From assembly GCA_016712405.1 (NCBI GenBank), contig JADJRD010000001.1, positions 1-64,000 of the forward strand: 64,000 nucleotides of DNA, read 5' to 3'. The DNA comes from Cellvibrio sp. Lineage in GTDB: Bacteria; Pseudomonadota; Gammaproteobacteria; Pseudomonadales; Cellvibrionaceae. Positions within the stretch are counted from its first letter, which is position 1, and each line of letters starts with the position of its first letter. Of this stretch, positions 1-8,820 are shown piece by piece. The notes below the pieces were generated by a model. That model saw nothing but the letters and a program-made list of their open reading frames with translations. It was not told the DNA's origin and searched no databases. Both the position numbers and the translations under genes were made by a program.

Positions 1-23
1 AGTAAAATCTTTATAGAATACAA

Positions 24-299
24 TTAGGCAGTTATACCTCGTTTCTCCATTTCTTCTTTTGCTTCCCGTCGAATATGAGAATTACGATCGCTTAGCAAAA
101 ATTTCAACATTTCGTTAGATATATTTTTGTTGAAAACAGCATTTCTACGTATTTCGTAACTGAGATTTTCTTTAATCAATTGTGTTAGGACTTCAGGATC
201 ACAGTGAATGTTATAAGCAAGAGCTTCAAGCACGTCTACTGAGGAATCGCTAACAATTTTGATGAACATTAATGTCACTGCTATTTGTGCAAGCGCCAC
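24..299 (-). CDS. LRV/HEAT-like repeat protein B, C-terminal fragment
   Basis: 91 residues read from a GTG. They contain two to three alpha-helical repeats of the LRV/HEAT-like kind (DPEVLTQLI, NISNEMLKFLL, with charged linkers such as HIRREA). It follows directly on the fragment at 312-779 and probably is the C-terminal end of the same protein, joined by a frameshift: in another frame the sequence between them reads as continuing repeat-like residues. No catalytic motif is visible. Repeat stacks of this type usually bind proteins. The stop codon at 24-26 may be the genuine end of repeat protein B. The junction to the previous fragment is inferred, not proven. Confidence 0.6.
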   Translation of the reverse strand: MALAQIAVTLMFIKIVSDSSVDVLEALAYNIHCDPEVLTQLIKENLSYEIRRNAVFNKNISNEMLKFLLSDRNSHIRREAKEEMEKRGITA

Positions 300-311
300 C
301 TGACATCTTTA

Positions 312-779
312 TTAAAGTCGTCTTTGAGCTTGGCACATCTTGATGAATGATGTGTTGCAAGCGATTTTCGTACCATTAACCTCTGGGTCATTGATTAGTT
401 GATTAATAGTTTCGATAGAGACGAACGGATTTCTGGCCAATGCTTCTCGTTCGCTTGGGCTTCCCTGAAGCAGGCGATCTAGTAATTCTATTTGAATATC
501 ATTGCAGAGGCTAATTCCCCATAATCGATCGCTAATGCCAGTATTAGATGATTCAAGTATATATCGTATGAAGGCCTGCACTTCAAAATTGTTAATATGC
601 GTTTGAGCGTTTGAAGTTAATTTTTGCCAATTTCTAGCGTAATCAAAAACCCTCCAGTATTTCTCAACTCTGGATTTGTATAGAGTCTTCTGGTCTTCAG
701 TTGGATTGGGATACAAAATATTAACTCCTGCTAAAGCATTCTTACCCTTGGTTTCAGAAATCCTATAAAAAATATTCAT
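312..779 (-). CDS. LRV/HEAT-like repeat protein B, fragment 4
   Basis: 155 residues. The start region (RISETKGKNALAG) aligns with the part of neighbouring repeat protein A (3209-5989) that reads YSETGKSSLPG, which places this as the continuation of repeat protein B after the fragment at 788-1654. The second half has LRV-like repeats (SEREALARNPFVSIETINQLI). The reading frame ends abruptly and repeat-like coding continues in another frame towards 299. I therefore read it as an internal piece of a broken gene rather than an independent protein. Function is unknown; a protein-binding scaffold is the family expectation. Confidence 0.6.
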   Translation of the reverse strand: MNIFYRISETKGKNALAGVNILYPNPTEDQKTLYKSRVEKYWRVFDYARNWQKLTSNAQTHINNFEVQAFIRYILESSNTGISDRLWGISLCNDIQIELLDRLLQGSPSEREALARNPFVSIETINQLINDPEVNGTKIACNTSFIKMCQAQRRL

Positions 780-787
780 AACCTTGG

Positions 788-1654
788 CTAAAAATTCAGG
801 GTGGTTATCGATGCGACATGCAATGCTGACAATGAGCTCAATGTCACTGTGATAGAGGTGTAGTGCTCGAGTGTAGTTGGATGAAGAAAGTTGTTATAGA
901 TTAATTTTTCGGGATGTTCTTTAACTGCAATATTCTGGATTTGTTCGCTTCTAGTTTTGCGAGCTATTTCGATTGCGATTTCACCTCCTTCTGCAAACAA
1001 CTTTTCTTCAATCGGAAGAGTTATCTCTAACGGGAAATCTGAAAAATATCTTGCGACTCCAGACCGAATTTTAATGTCAGGATCTATTGCTAAGACAGAT
1101 ATAACTGACCAAGGTAGTTGTTTGCGGTAAAGGAGTTCATGGCGAACATCGCTTATTTTATCCGTTGCAAGTGCTATAAGTATTGGTTCTTCATGTGATG
1201 TTTTGGCAAGCAAGATTCGGTCCTTTTTCGAACCACTAATAACCACTTTTTGTTCTGATCCAGTTGAAGATTTTTTCTCAACAAGTTTGATAATGGGGCC
1301 GATAGAGATATTTTCAAAACTGACTCCGCGAGTAACAGCCTGCGAATTAGATTTAAGTACACTTTTAACGGGATCTCCTCCATGTAACCATAAGATTTCA
1401 TAGAAAAATCGAGGCAAATCGGGTCTCTGCGCAAGTTTTTTCAGAATTAAAGTATCAGTAGAGTGCCACAATCGGAATAATAATTTCTTATTACATCCTT
1501 GATGAGCGCATGCCATTCTAAGAACAGTTTGATTACTGGAATGCAATAGCCAGTTAGCAATATACCCAGGAAACTTAAGAATTCCTGGGCCATTGAATTT
1601 CCAATCCGGAATGGAATCTGGATCTGGCAGAGGTAAGCCTTCCAAAATTTTCAA
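788..1654 (-). CDS. LRV/HEAT-like repeat protein B, fragment 3
   Basis: 288 residues that align along nearly their whole length with the middle of repeat protein A: KILEGLPLPD matches MMLEGQSLPS, LKKLAQRPDLPRFFYEIL matches LKRLAQRTDMPRCFYEVL, and FAEGGEIAIEIARKTR matches CCEGGEIASRLASYTR. Its start codon is internal to the ancestral gene. The join to the preceding fragment is repaired by one extra base at the A4 run at 1693-1696, after which the frame reads through a W-K-L-L-E-K-N segment into KILEG. After about residue 255 the similarity to protein A is lost and then resumes in the fragment at 312-779, so a second shift lies near 780-850. Confidence 0.7.
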   Translation of the reverse strand: MKILEGLPLPDPDSIPDWKFNGPGILKFPGYIANWLLHSSNQTVLRMACAHQGCNKKLLFRLWHSTDTLILKKLAQRPDLPRFFYEILWLHGGDPVKSVLKSNSQAVTRGVSFENISIGPIIKLVEKKSSTGSEQKVVISGSKKDRILLAKTSHEEPILIALATDKISDVRHELLYRKQLPWSVISVLAIDPDIKIRSGVARYFSDFPLEITLPIEEKLFAEGGEIAIEIARKTRSEQIQNIAVKEHPEKLIYNNFLHPTTLEHYTSITVTLSSLSALHVASITTLNF

Positions 1655-2505
1655 TTGAATAGCTTTGTTTTTTTCAAGTAATTTCCAATTATAAAACGAT
1701 AACGTCCAATAAGTTTGTCAGGAAAATTGGCATGATTGACAATGGCATTGCTGATACATGTTGCAAGAACCTCTCCCTCTGATCGTGAAATGTGAGTAAC
1801 AGTTTGGAGTGCTGCCAATTTTGCAGCGGCGGTTTTGGGATTGATTGCAATTGCCAAGAGTTGCTCTAAACCTGTATGCATCCCTTTTGGAGAAGGGTGT
1901 GCCGCTATTGCGGATAAGACCGCATGTGAATTCGTCTGATCAGCCAAATGTAATCGAATGGTTCGATCAGGATGATTTGCAAATTCAAGTTGTAAGTCTT
2001 CTGGTAAATTAGGATTAGTAACCAGAGCAAAAGCAATGTCAAAATCCTTTATATTAGCTAATTCGCGTAGTGTTGATTCGGGGGTCATTGGATTGAGAGC
2101 AATTGATGCCTTAAGCCAATTCTGTTCCTGATTTAGGATTTCATTTCGAATATGGTCACTCGCATTTGGATGCATGGCGCAAGAAAATCGCACCGCATAA
2201 TCATTTTGTAAAAATGCTTCCTCAATGCCTTCGGTAGGAAAGTCTGGATGTAATAAGAATTCAGCTAGATCTTCCCATTTAAGATTTGATAAATTTTCTA
2301 ATTTCGATGTTTGCTCTAGTTCTTCTTGTTGGGCAATGAGAGTCATAGCCTCTTGTGGAAATTTCGGATTTCCGGCGGCGGCAGCAGCGACTTCTTTGTC
2401 AGAATCTATACAGAGTGTTTTTAAGGTTTCAGCGTCTGTTAATAGATGTTTAGCAACAGCTAACCTAACAGATGTTAATTTGTTCGTTGCAAATCGAGAT
2501 AACAA
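1651..2505 (-). CDS. LRV/HEAT-like repeat protein B, fragment 2
   Basis: 284 residues of tandem LRV/HEAT-like repeats. Typical units are NPMTPESTLRELANIKDFDIAF, followed by NPNLPEDLQLEFANHPDRTIR. They align closely with residues about 110-390 of repeat protein A (HPNASDHIRNEIL against HPNASEQLRQKVL; SRSEGEVLATCI against DRSEGGVLATCI). The first codon is probably not a true start: the fragment at 2475-3188 runs into it, and one base change in the T10 run at 2509-2518 would fuse them. No enzymatic motif is visible. The family expectation is a right-handed superhelical binding scaffold. Confidence 0.75.
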   Translation of the reverse strand: MLSRFATNKLTSVRLAVAKHLLTDAETLKTLCIDSDKEVAAAAAGNPKFPQEAMTLIAQQEELEQTSKLENLSNLKWEDLAEFLLHPDFPTEGIEEAFLQNDYAVRFSCAMHPNASDHIRNEILNQEQNWLKASIALNPMTPESTLRELANIKDFDIAFALVTNPNLPEDLQLEFANHPDRTIRLHLADQTNSHAVLSAIAAHPSPKGMHTGLEQLLAIAINPKTAAAKLAALQTVTHISRSEGEVLATCISNAIVNHANFPDKLIGRYRFIIGNYLKKTKLFN

Positions 2506-3188
2506 TCGTTTTTTTTTTCAAGAAGGGGCATTTGATTATTACTGATCAACTTCAAAGTAATGGAATGACTATTAATAGCCTCAAGCTGCTGAAGCCATCT
2601 CATGTAAAATCCAATATCAAGTCCTTTTGATGTCAAAATTTTTGAAATCGATTTTACATCTTTTTTAAGGAATAAGTGAAGAACATAAAATGCAGGGAGC
2701 TTGTTCCATTGATGATTATTTATTGAAATAAAATCACGCTGAGTTGGAGGAATGTCAGAAATTAAGGGCTTAAATTCAGGCCAGCGTGGCTGAAGCTCTA
2801 AAAATTCAGGTGCGTAATGCCAAATTTCTGCAATGAGTTCTGCTCTGGCATCTGGGTGAGCAACATAATGTGCAATGATGTTCCAATCGTACCATCTTGA
2901 TTGATAAATGGATTCCAATTGATCCTGAAGTGTAAAATTTGGATCGCTCTGCAACTTCCTGCTATGGTTGTATACAATCATTTTATTAAAATCATCAGTG
3001 GTCATAATTGATTTTTGAATATGATTATCCGTATTTAAATAAATGGAATCAAAAATTCTTGCGATCCATTCTTCAGTGCTTTCTGTGGGTGATTGCAAAT
3101 ACAATAAAAAATCTGAATATCTATCTACGTTAATATCCTGTAATTCTTTAAGTATATTTAGAATTTCTTTATTTATCATATGTGTCAT
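2475..3188 (-). CDS. LRV/HEAT-like repeat protein B, N-terminal fragment
   Basis: 237 residues and the most credible true start of repeat protein B. It begins 20 bases after the end of repeat protein A, with two candidate ATGs (M-T-H-M). The C-terminal half aligns with the N-terminus of protein A (ELQPRWPEF against EKQPRWETL; KLPAFYVLHLFLKKD against EIPAFYFDHLIQQKE). It runs out of frame at the T10 homopolymer at 2509-2518, after which the repeats continue in the frame of 1651-2505. Proteins A and B are therefore tandem paralogues in one operon. Function is unknown beyond the likely scaffold role suggested by the MoxR and vWA genes upstream. Confidence 0.7.
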   Translation of the reverse strand: MTHMINKEILNILKELQDINVDRYSDFLLYLQSPTESTEEWIARIFDSIYLNTDNHIQKSIMTTDDFNKMIVYNHSRKLQSDPNFTLQDQLESIYQSRWYDWNIIAHYVAHPDARAELIAEIWHYAPEFLELQPRWPEFKPLISDIPPTQRDFISINNHQWNKLPAFYVLHLFLKKDVKSISKILTSKGLDIGFYMRWLQQLEAINSHSITLKLISNNQMPLLEKKNDCYLDLQRTN

Positions 3189-3208
3189 CCAGTGTGAAAA
3201 ATAATCAT

Positions 3209-5989
3209 TTATCTATTTTGGTTTCTATTATGTAGAGCTTTATTCGCATCATTACGCACCCCTGGGACTCGATCTTTCATCAGAAGTTCGAGTATAGAGG
3301 TTGGTGTGTCTTCTTCTCCGATAAGAAAATACTTTGCAAAAGGCATAGGATTTTTCGAGAGCAACTCTGTTACCAATGCTAAATCACAACTTTTGTTGCA
3401 AGCTAAACAACTAAAAACACTTCGTTCAATATCGTTTAATAATAGCCGCTGTATTGACGGGTTGCTTGTTTTTTTGGCTAATTCTTCACGAAGTGCAACT
3501 GAGGGATCACCAACAAAATATTCTTCCAGGTCAGGGTGGGATTGCATCAGTGCAATGCGTATTGATTCTTCAGTATCAATTTTTAATCTATCTATTGCAT
3601 CAGTGTTGAGATAGGGATTGGTCGCAATTGAGATGCGAAGTTTAACAGATCCGTTTAATATGGTTTCCATATTGCGTGCGCTAATATATCGACTGTAGCC
3701 CAACAATTCTGAAATGTTGTACAAACTACTTGCGTGTTCCTCTATAAATGTTTTAGCAATATTTTGAAAAATGTCATCATCATACTCTTTGATTAATCTG
3801 ACAATTTCTGATCTGAGTTCACTTAAATAATTTTTGTTAGCTATTAATTTAGTGTACTTTACTTCATACGATTTTCTGCCTGTATCTGGAAATATCGTAC
3901 AAAAATAATCAAATCCGGGCAGAGATGATTTGCCGGTTTCACTGTAAATAGCCAAATACAGTTCAAGCAATTGATGTACGAATTTCCTAGGGTCAGGCAT
4001 TTTATCTTTAAGCCAAGATAAGTGGGTAAGTTCACCATATTTAAATAGTTGTTGGCTTGTGTTTGTTGTAATGTGTTCGTTAGAGAAGAGTCTCTCGGAA
4101 TAAGTCTTGACAAGAGAGAGTTGTATCTCTTCGTGACGAGTGTAACTTGCTAATCTGGAGGCTATTTCTCCACCTTCGCAACAAAGTTGTCTTTCAATTT
4201 CGATGCTGACTTCATTGGAATGCTGGGTGAGGTGAACAATCATTTTTAGTCGAATGTTTTGATCGCTGTCTAATAGAAGTGCTTTAATAATATTAAACGG
4301 GAGTGATTCCCGATAGATAACAGCATTTTTTACAATCGGTAGCTTGTCGTTAATAAGTGTTAGCAGAACCTGTTCATCGTCGGTTGATTCAGCTAATTTA
4401 ATTCGTTCTTTTTGATTCCCTTTAATACTGAGAATTCCATTCTTGGTTACAATTTCAGGAACAAGCAATTTTTCGGAAACAGGCTCAATAGATGAAATTT
4501 CAGCACCTCGCAATTTTGTCGCTGAATTTTCTTTCAATACCAATTTGGTTGATTCATCTCCAGTGCGGCACAATACTTCATAAAAACATCGTGGCATATC
4601 AGTTCTTTGAGCCAGTCTTTTAAGTGTGGGTTTATCAGAAGAAAACCACAGCGGAATTAACAGTGATTTGTTACACCAGGGATGAGAAGAAGCCATGCGC
4701 ACGATTTTTGGATCTTTACTTTTTAAAAAGGCGTTTGCAAGGTGAGCAGGATATTTTGATAATTTTTCTTCACTTGACCAAAATTCCTCATAAGCATCAC
4801 AAGAGGGAAGTGATTGACCTTCAAGCATCATCATTTGCACGGTTTTATTATGTTGTTTCAGCCAAGGTAAATATCGCAAAAACTCAGCTAAAAATTCTTT
4901 TGGAAGTTTTGGGTGTAATGCCAATGCGTGCACTATACAAGTGGCAAGTACTCCACCTTCACTTCGATCATAATTAATATCTCGATAGAGATTGTCGATG
5001 TTATATTTTTTGGCTTTTGGATCAAGGACAAGCGCTAAAAACTTTTCAAGTGGAGTGTGTAAGTATTCAGGAGCAGGGTGTTTGGAAACCTCCGACCAGA
5101 CTTTCATTGAAAGTGTTTGATCTGCCATGTGTAATCGGATTGAGCGCTCTGGATGATTTGCCAACTGTAATTGCAAGTCTTCAGGTAGCGAGCAATTCGA
5201 TGCTAGTGCAAACGCGATATCATAATCCTGGATTTTAATGAGATCACGTAAAATAGATTCAGGAGTATTTGGATTTAGTGCGACTGCGGCCTTTTTCCAG
5301 TTTTTGTTAGAATCTAAAACCTTCTGTCGAAGTTGTTCGCTCGCGTTTGGATGCATAGTGCAGGCAAACATTATGGCGTCATCTTCTCGCTTGGAAAGGG
5401 TATCAAGTGCTTCTGATGGGAAATCAGGATGAAGTAAAAATTCTCCAAGATCATTCCACTTAAGCGTGTCTAGTTGATCCAACTGTTGTCCAAATCGATC
5501 TGCTTCACGATCTTCGATAATAAATATTGCATCTTTGGGCAGATTTTTGTGTTCTGACGCTGCTTTTGCAATTTTTGGATCAGGATCAACACAAAGGTCA
5601 CGTAAAATTTCTGGCGTTGTTTGTGAATGTGAGGCAACTGACAATCTCACACTGGGGTGACAACTTTTTGCAAAATGAGGTAAAGATGTTTGGAATATCT
5701 CTTCATCTCCACAATAACTTGTTATTAATCGAACATCTATGGATCCACTGTTAAGGGATTTTAATAATTCAAACCATTGAATGTAGAAGATGTGATTTAA
5801 TTGATGCATTAACCTGGAAATAATCTGAATTTCTTTCTGCTGAATTAAATGATCAAAATAAAATGCAGGGATTTCATTCCAGCAGCCATATCTTTTCGGT
5901 GATAAGTCACGCAAAGACTGTTTAAGAACATTCCCCCATTCATTTGACAAATGTAGGGTTTCCCACCTTGGTTGTTTTTCAACAAACAC
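3209..5989 (-). CDS. LRV/HEAT-like repeat protein A, large
   Basis: 926 residues from a GTG at 5989, almost entirely short two-helix repeats. Many units start with an N-P-x-T-P-E or H-P-D-x-x-x-E pattern (NPNTPESILRDLI, HPERSIRLHMADQ, GDPSVALREELAK), as in the LRV/HEAT-like group. No catalytic motif or signal peptide is visible, so a cytoplasmic protein-binding scaffold is the best reading. The GTG is unlikely to be the true start: the same frame stays open to the stop at 6263-6265, and about 30 codons upstream still match the paralogue (INHPDAKIELISEIYHY against VAHPDARAELIAEIWHY). No ATG, GTG or TTG exists in that extension, so a frameshift or unusual start near 6180-6230 is likely. The gene lies just downstream of, or overlaps, the vWA gene. 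Confidence 0.75.
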   Translation of the reverse strand: MFVEKQPRWETLHLSNEWGNVLKQSLRDLSPKRYGCWNEIPAFYFDHLIQQKEIQIISRLMHQLNHIFYIQWFELLKSLNSGSIDVRLITSYCGDEEIFQTSLPHFAKSCHPSVRLSVASHSQTTPEILRDLCVDPDPKIAKAASEHKNLPKDAIFIIEDREADRFGQQLDQLDTLKWNDLGEFLLHPDFPSEALDTLSKREDDAIMFACTMHPNASEQLRQKVLDSNKNWKKAAVALNPNTPESILRDLIKIQDYDIAFALASNCSLPEDLQLQLANHPERSIRLHMADQTLSMKVWSEVSKHPAPEYLHTPLEKFLALVLDPKAKKYNIDNLYRDINYDRSEGGVLATCIVHALALHPKLPKEFLAEFLRYLPWLKQHNKTVQMMMLEGQSLPSCDAYEEFWSSEEKLSKYPAHLANAFLKSKDPKIVRMASSHPWCNKSLLIPLWFSSDKPTLKRLAQRTDMPRCFYEVLCRTGDESTKLVLKENSATKLRGAEISSIEPVSEKLLVPEIVTKNGILSIKGNQKERIKLAESTDDEQVLLTLINDKLPIVKNAVIYRESLPFNIIKALLLDSDQNIRLKMIVHLTQHSNEVSIEIERQLCCEGGEIASRLASYTRHEEIQLSLVKTYSERLFSNEHITTNTSQQLFKYGELTHLSWLKDKMPDPRKFVHQLLELYLAIYSETGKSSLPGFDYFCTIFPDTGRKSYEVKYTKLIANKNYLSELRSEIVRLIKEYDDDIFQNIAKTFIEEHASSLYNISELLGYSRYISARNMETILNGSVKLRISIATNPYLNTDAIDRLKIDTEESIRIALMQSHPDLEEYFVGDPSVALREELAKKTSNPSIQRLLLNDIERSVFSCLACNKSCDLALVTELLSKNPMPFAKYFLIGEEDTPTSILELLMKDRVPGVRNDANKALHNRNQNR

Positions 5990-6216
5990 TGCTGAGTAAT
6001 GATATATTTCAGAAATCAGTTCTATTTTTGCATCTGGATGGTTTATGTAACATTCAATAACACTCCAATGACACCAATATTTTTGATAATAGTATTGTAG
6101 TTTGTCTGCTGGAGATAAATCTTTTGCTTGTGGATCTTTATTCTTGCATAGGATTTCAATGAAATATTCCGGTGACAGAGTAGTAAGCCTTAATGTCAGT
6201 GGTTTGTATTTTATTT

Positions 6217-7548
6217 TTAGGCCAATCGAATAACTTGTCCGAATGGAAACTTTTCTGTGTCCTCACCTCCGGGAACTACTACCCACAACACCGGGTACTG
6301 CGGTGTTGTTTCAGGAAATATTCCTTTTCCATCAGTAAAGTAAATGACAACTCCTAATTCTCGTTCGCTTACAGATTTATTTATTAGTTCGAAAAAAGGT
6401 CGAAAATCGGTTCCACCTCCTCCCCTGGCGGGGGGTAAGGCAGTGGATTGACTAACAACATGGGGGCCATCAATATTGTTATCACAAAAATATACCTGAC
6501 AATTAATACTCGGATACATATTTAGAATACCGAGTAACTCTGAAACAAACATATTCAGCTCAGTGGGTTGAATTGAACCAGAGGTGTCAATCGCCAAGTC
6601 GAGCAACACAGTTTCATTTTCTAACATCTCTAAATATAACCCGGAGTGAATAAATCGACGATCAATTCCGGAATAGTCATTTGGAGTTCGTATTACAAAA
6701 CGGGATAACAAATTTCGCCAGTCGATTTGAGGGCTGCAAGCTGCTTCTAATTCTTTATACCAACTACTTTTATTTGTTCCTTGGTTCCGAAGTTTCTCTT
6801 GCTCCTGCCCCTTCTGAAGAGCCGTTTCCCAATGTTGTCTGATTGCTTCTGAATTCAGTTGATTTGAGGATGATGGACAAATGTCACGTAGTAATTTACT
6901 GGCTCCGGACCCAGAAGACGTTGTGTCGTTGACTTCTTTGGCTGTTCCTTCTGATAAGTTTGAATCAGATTTTTTTCCAAACTTATTGGCCATGGCGGCA
7001 GCCAGTCCGCTTTTCCGAATTTGATCCGGTTGCATATTTTTATCATGTTGATTTCCGCTACCATCTATTTGATTGAAACTGTTTCCCTGCAATTTCATAG
7101 ACTTCATCATCTCCTGCGGAGTCTTTCGTTGTTGTAATAGAAACTCATAAACCTGTTCCGCGGAAAGAGGTATAAGTTTAATTGATACCTCGTTTGCTGT
7201 TGCAGTTCCTGGCGGGATAGGGAGGTCTGTCTGGGTTTTTATGATGTGATTGACCATAATATCGCAGGCGATATTCCATAGTTCGGGATTGCGTAAGGAT
7301 TGTCTTATAGGATGTAGCAATGCAGCGTGGAGAGTTACATGCAATAGTAATCCTGTTGCTACTGAGTCGGATAAATTGGAAAATGATTCGGGATTAATTT
7401 TGATGGATATTCCATCTGTTTCAACTAATTCTATTGAATTATCAAACTTATAATTTGCGAATAAGGTTAGTACGGCAAAATAAGGATTCTTTTGACGTAA
7501 ACTAATTTTGCATCGTGATAATTTTTCAAGCAGTGTTGTCTCTGTCAT
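6217..7548 (-). CDS. vWA-domain protein with DUF2201-like N-terminus
   Basis: 443 residues. The N-terminal part resembles the metallopeptidase-like domain of DUF2201 proteins (LWNIACDIMVNHII around residue 90), but the expected HExxH reads HVTLH, so the glutamate is missing and the domain is probably not a peptidase. A polar linker rich in S, N, G and K follows (about 150-230). The C-terminal domain is a vWA fold with the metal-binding MIDAS residues: DTSGS at about residue 320, a T in GGGGTD, and a D in YFTDG. Such vWA proteins work with MoxR ATPases, whose gene lies immediately upstream and overlaps by 4 bases. The likely role is an ATP-driven remodelling or chaperone module acting with the repeat proteins downstream. 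Confidence 0.85.
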   Translation of the reverse strand: MTETTLLEKLSRCKISLRQKNPYFAVLTLFANYKFDNSIELVETDGISIKINPESFSNLSDSVATGLLLHVTLHAALLHPIRQSLRNPELWNIACDIMVNHIIKTQTDLPIPPGTATANEVSIKLIPLSAEQVYEFLLQQRKTPQEMMKSMKLQGNSFNQIDGSGNQHDKNMQPDQIRKSGLAAAMANKFGKKSDSNLSEGTAKEVNDTTSSGSGASKLLRDICPSSSNQLNSEAIRQHWETALQKGQEQEKLRNQGTNKSSWYKELEAACSPQIDWRNLLSRFVIRTPNDYSGIDRRFIHSGLYLEMLENETVLLDLAIDTSGSIQPTELNMFVSELLGILNMYPSINCQVYFCDNNIDGPHVVSQSTALPPARGGGGTDFRPFFELINKSVSERELGVVIYFTDGKGIFPETTPQYPVLWVVVPGGEDTEKFPFGQVIRLA

Positions 7549-8539
7549 GATGACAAGTTGCTAAAATTAACCAAAAACTGAGACAGACTTTCATCTTTTT
7601 GAATTTCTCTACGAAATGCATCATAGAGTTTGTGTGTTCGTAATTTTGGAAACAGATCAGCTGCAACCATTTGAACCCATTCAGGAGCAGCATGTTTGGT
7701 TAGCCATCGCATCGCATTAATTGCCTGTTCCACATCCTTAACTCGAATAACGATAGCACTACTCAAAGCATATTGGATAGAGGGTTCAGTTGGAAAAATG
7801 TCAGTTGATTTGCCGTTTAGAATTTTATCAATGAGTGGAATTTGCGCAGCAGATTTTCGGAAAACGTTAAATTCCGCTGCTGTGGCCACACCTATTGCCG
7901 GTGTTAGATCAAGATCAAGTTTCAGAAGAGAGTCAGCCATTTCCCAACTTCGCGGTGAGGGCCATGCTTCGCTGTTTACGTCAGGTTTATGTAGAAGAGA
8001 GGGGCGAAAATTTAAAAACCCTACAATAAGCTCATGAATTTTTTTCTCAATTGCATAGTGTCGAAAGCTATCCAGGTGAGGTTCAACTCTTAAATGAAGC
8101 AAGCGATTTGCCAGTGGTGCGGGCATATCAAAAATTGCAGCCCGGTCTTCCTTTCGATTCCCCGCTACCATACAAACCAGCCTGATGGAACTTCATAGCT
8201 TCCAACACGACGATCAAGTACTAACTGCTGGGCAACACCTTGAAGGGCAGGTGGAGCGAGATTAATTTCGTCCAAAAATAAAATACCTGAACCACTTTGG
8301 GGTAAAAATTCCGGTGGGTACCAGTAAGTAATGCCGTCACGAGGAACAGGAACACCGCGAAGGTCAGTGGGTGCTAGTTGACTAAGGCGAAGATCAATAA
8401 ATCCCATATTGTGTGAACTGGCTGACTGCGCAACTACGCTGGATTTACCAATTCCTGGAGGACCCCAAATCATTACACTATGTTGAACCGAGTGACCAAT
8501 TAAAGTTGAAAGGTACTGTGATAGTTGCTGGGGGTTCAT
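7545..8539 (-). CDS. MoxR-family AAA+ ATPase (frameshifted)
   Basis: Two overlapping frames, 8165-8539 (124 residues) and 7545-8171 (208 residues), together form one MoxR-type ATPase of about 330 residues. The first carries Walker A (GPPGIGKSS) and Walker B (ILFLDEINLAPP). The second begins with the AGNRKEDRAAIF segment and arginine-rich helix typical of sensor 1 in this family. Inserting one G in the GG pair at 8168-8169 restores a continuous W-F-V-W-V-A-G-N-R across the join, so the break is probably a sequencing error. MoxR proteins assemble as hexamers and act on partners through vWA proteins; the vWA gene follows with a 4-base overlap. The start at 8539 fits the family N-terminus. Confidence 0.85.
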
Positions 8540-8559
8540 GATAATCCTGTGTCGAAAAT

Positions 8560-8820
8560 CTAATTATTTAAATTTGCAGCGTTGATTTGATCATTTTTTA
8601 GATAAGACATCAAGCCAACAACAGGGTCGGCTTTTATTATTTTTTTAGGGGCAGGGCAGGTTGAATCGCGCACAATTAGTTGCGGATAAAAACCTTCACT
8701 TTCTACATCGCGATTTTTCCGAATAAGATCAATCAATAAACTGGTCGCCCGTTCAGCAATCACACTGTTGGGTTTTTGTAGATGTTTATCTGGATTAGTT
8801 TTCATGACTATTTCAACCAA
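8560..8820 (-). pseudogene. LacI-family regulator, C-terminal remnant
   Basis: 86 residues whose middle (IAERATSLLIDLI, then PQLIVRDSTCPAP) matches the last 40 or so residues of LacI/GalR-family ligand-binding domains, where P-x-L-I/V-V-R-x-S-T is a hallmark. The DNA-binding domain and most of the sugar-binding domain are absent, and the region upstream is occupied by another gene that overlaps by 13 bases. I read this as a decayed fragment left by a rearrangement at the operon boundary. It may no longer be expressed as a functional protein. An alternative is a small protein that merely resembles this tail. Confidence 0.6.

Noticed and set aside
4624..4977. 117-residue frame on the plus strand inside the repeat-protein A gene
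   Set aside because: Antisense shadow without a ribosome-binding site or domain.
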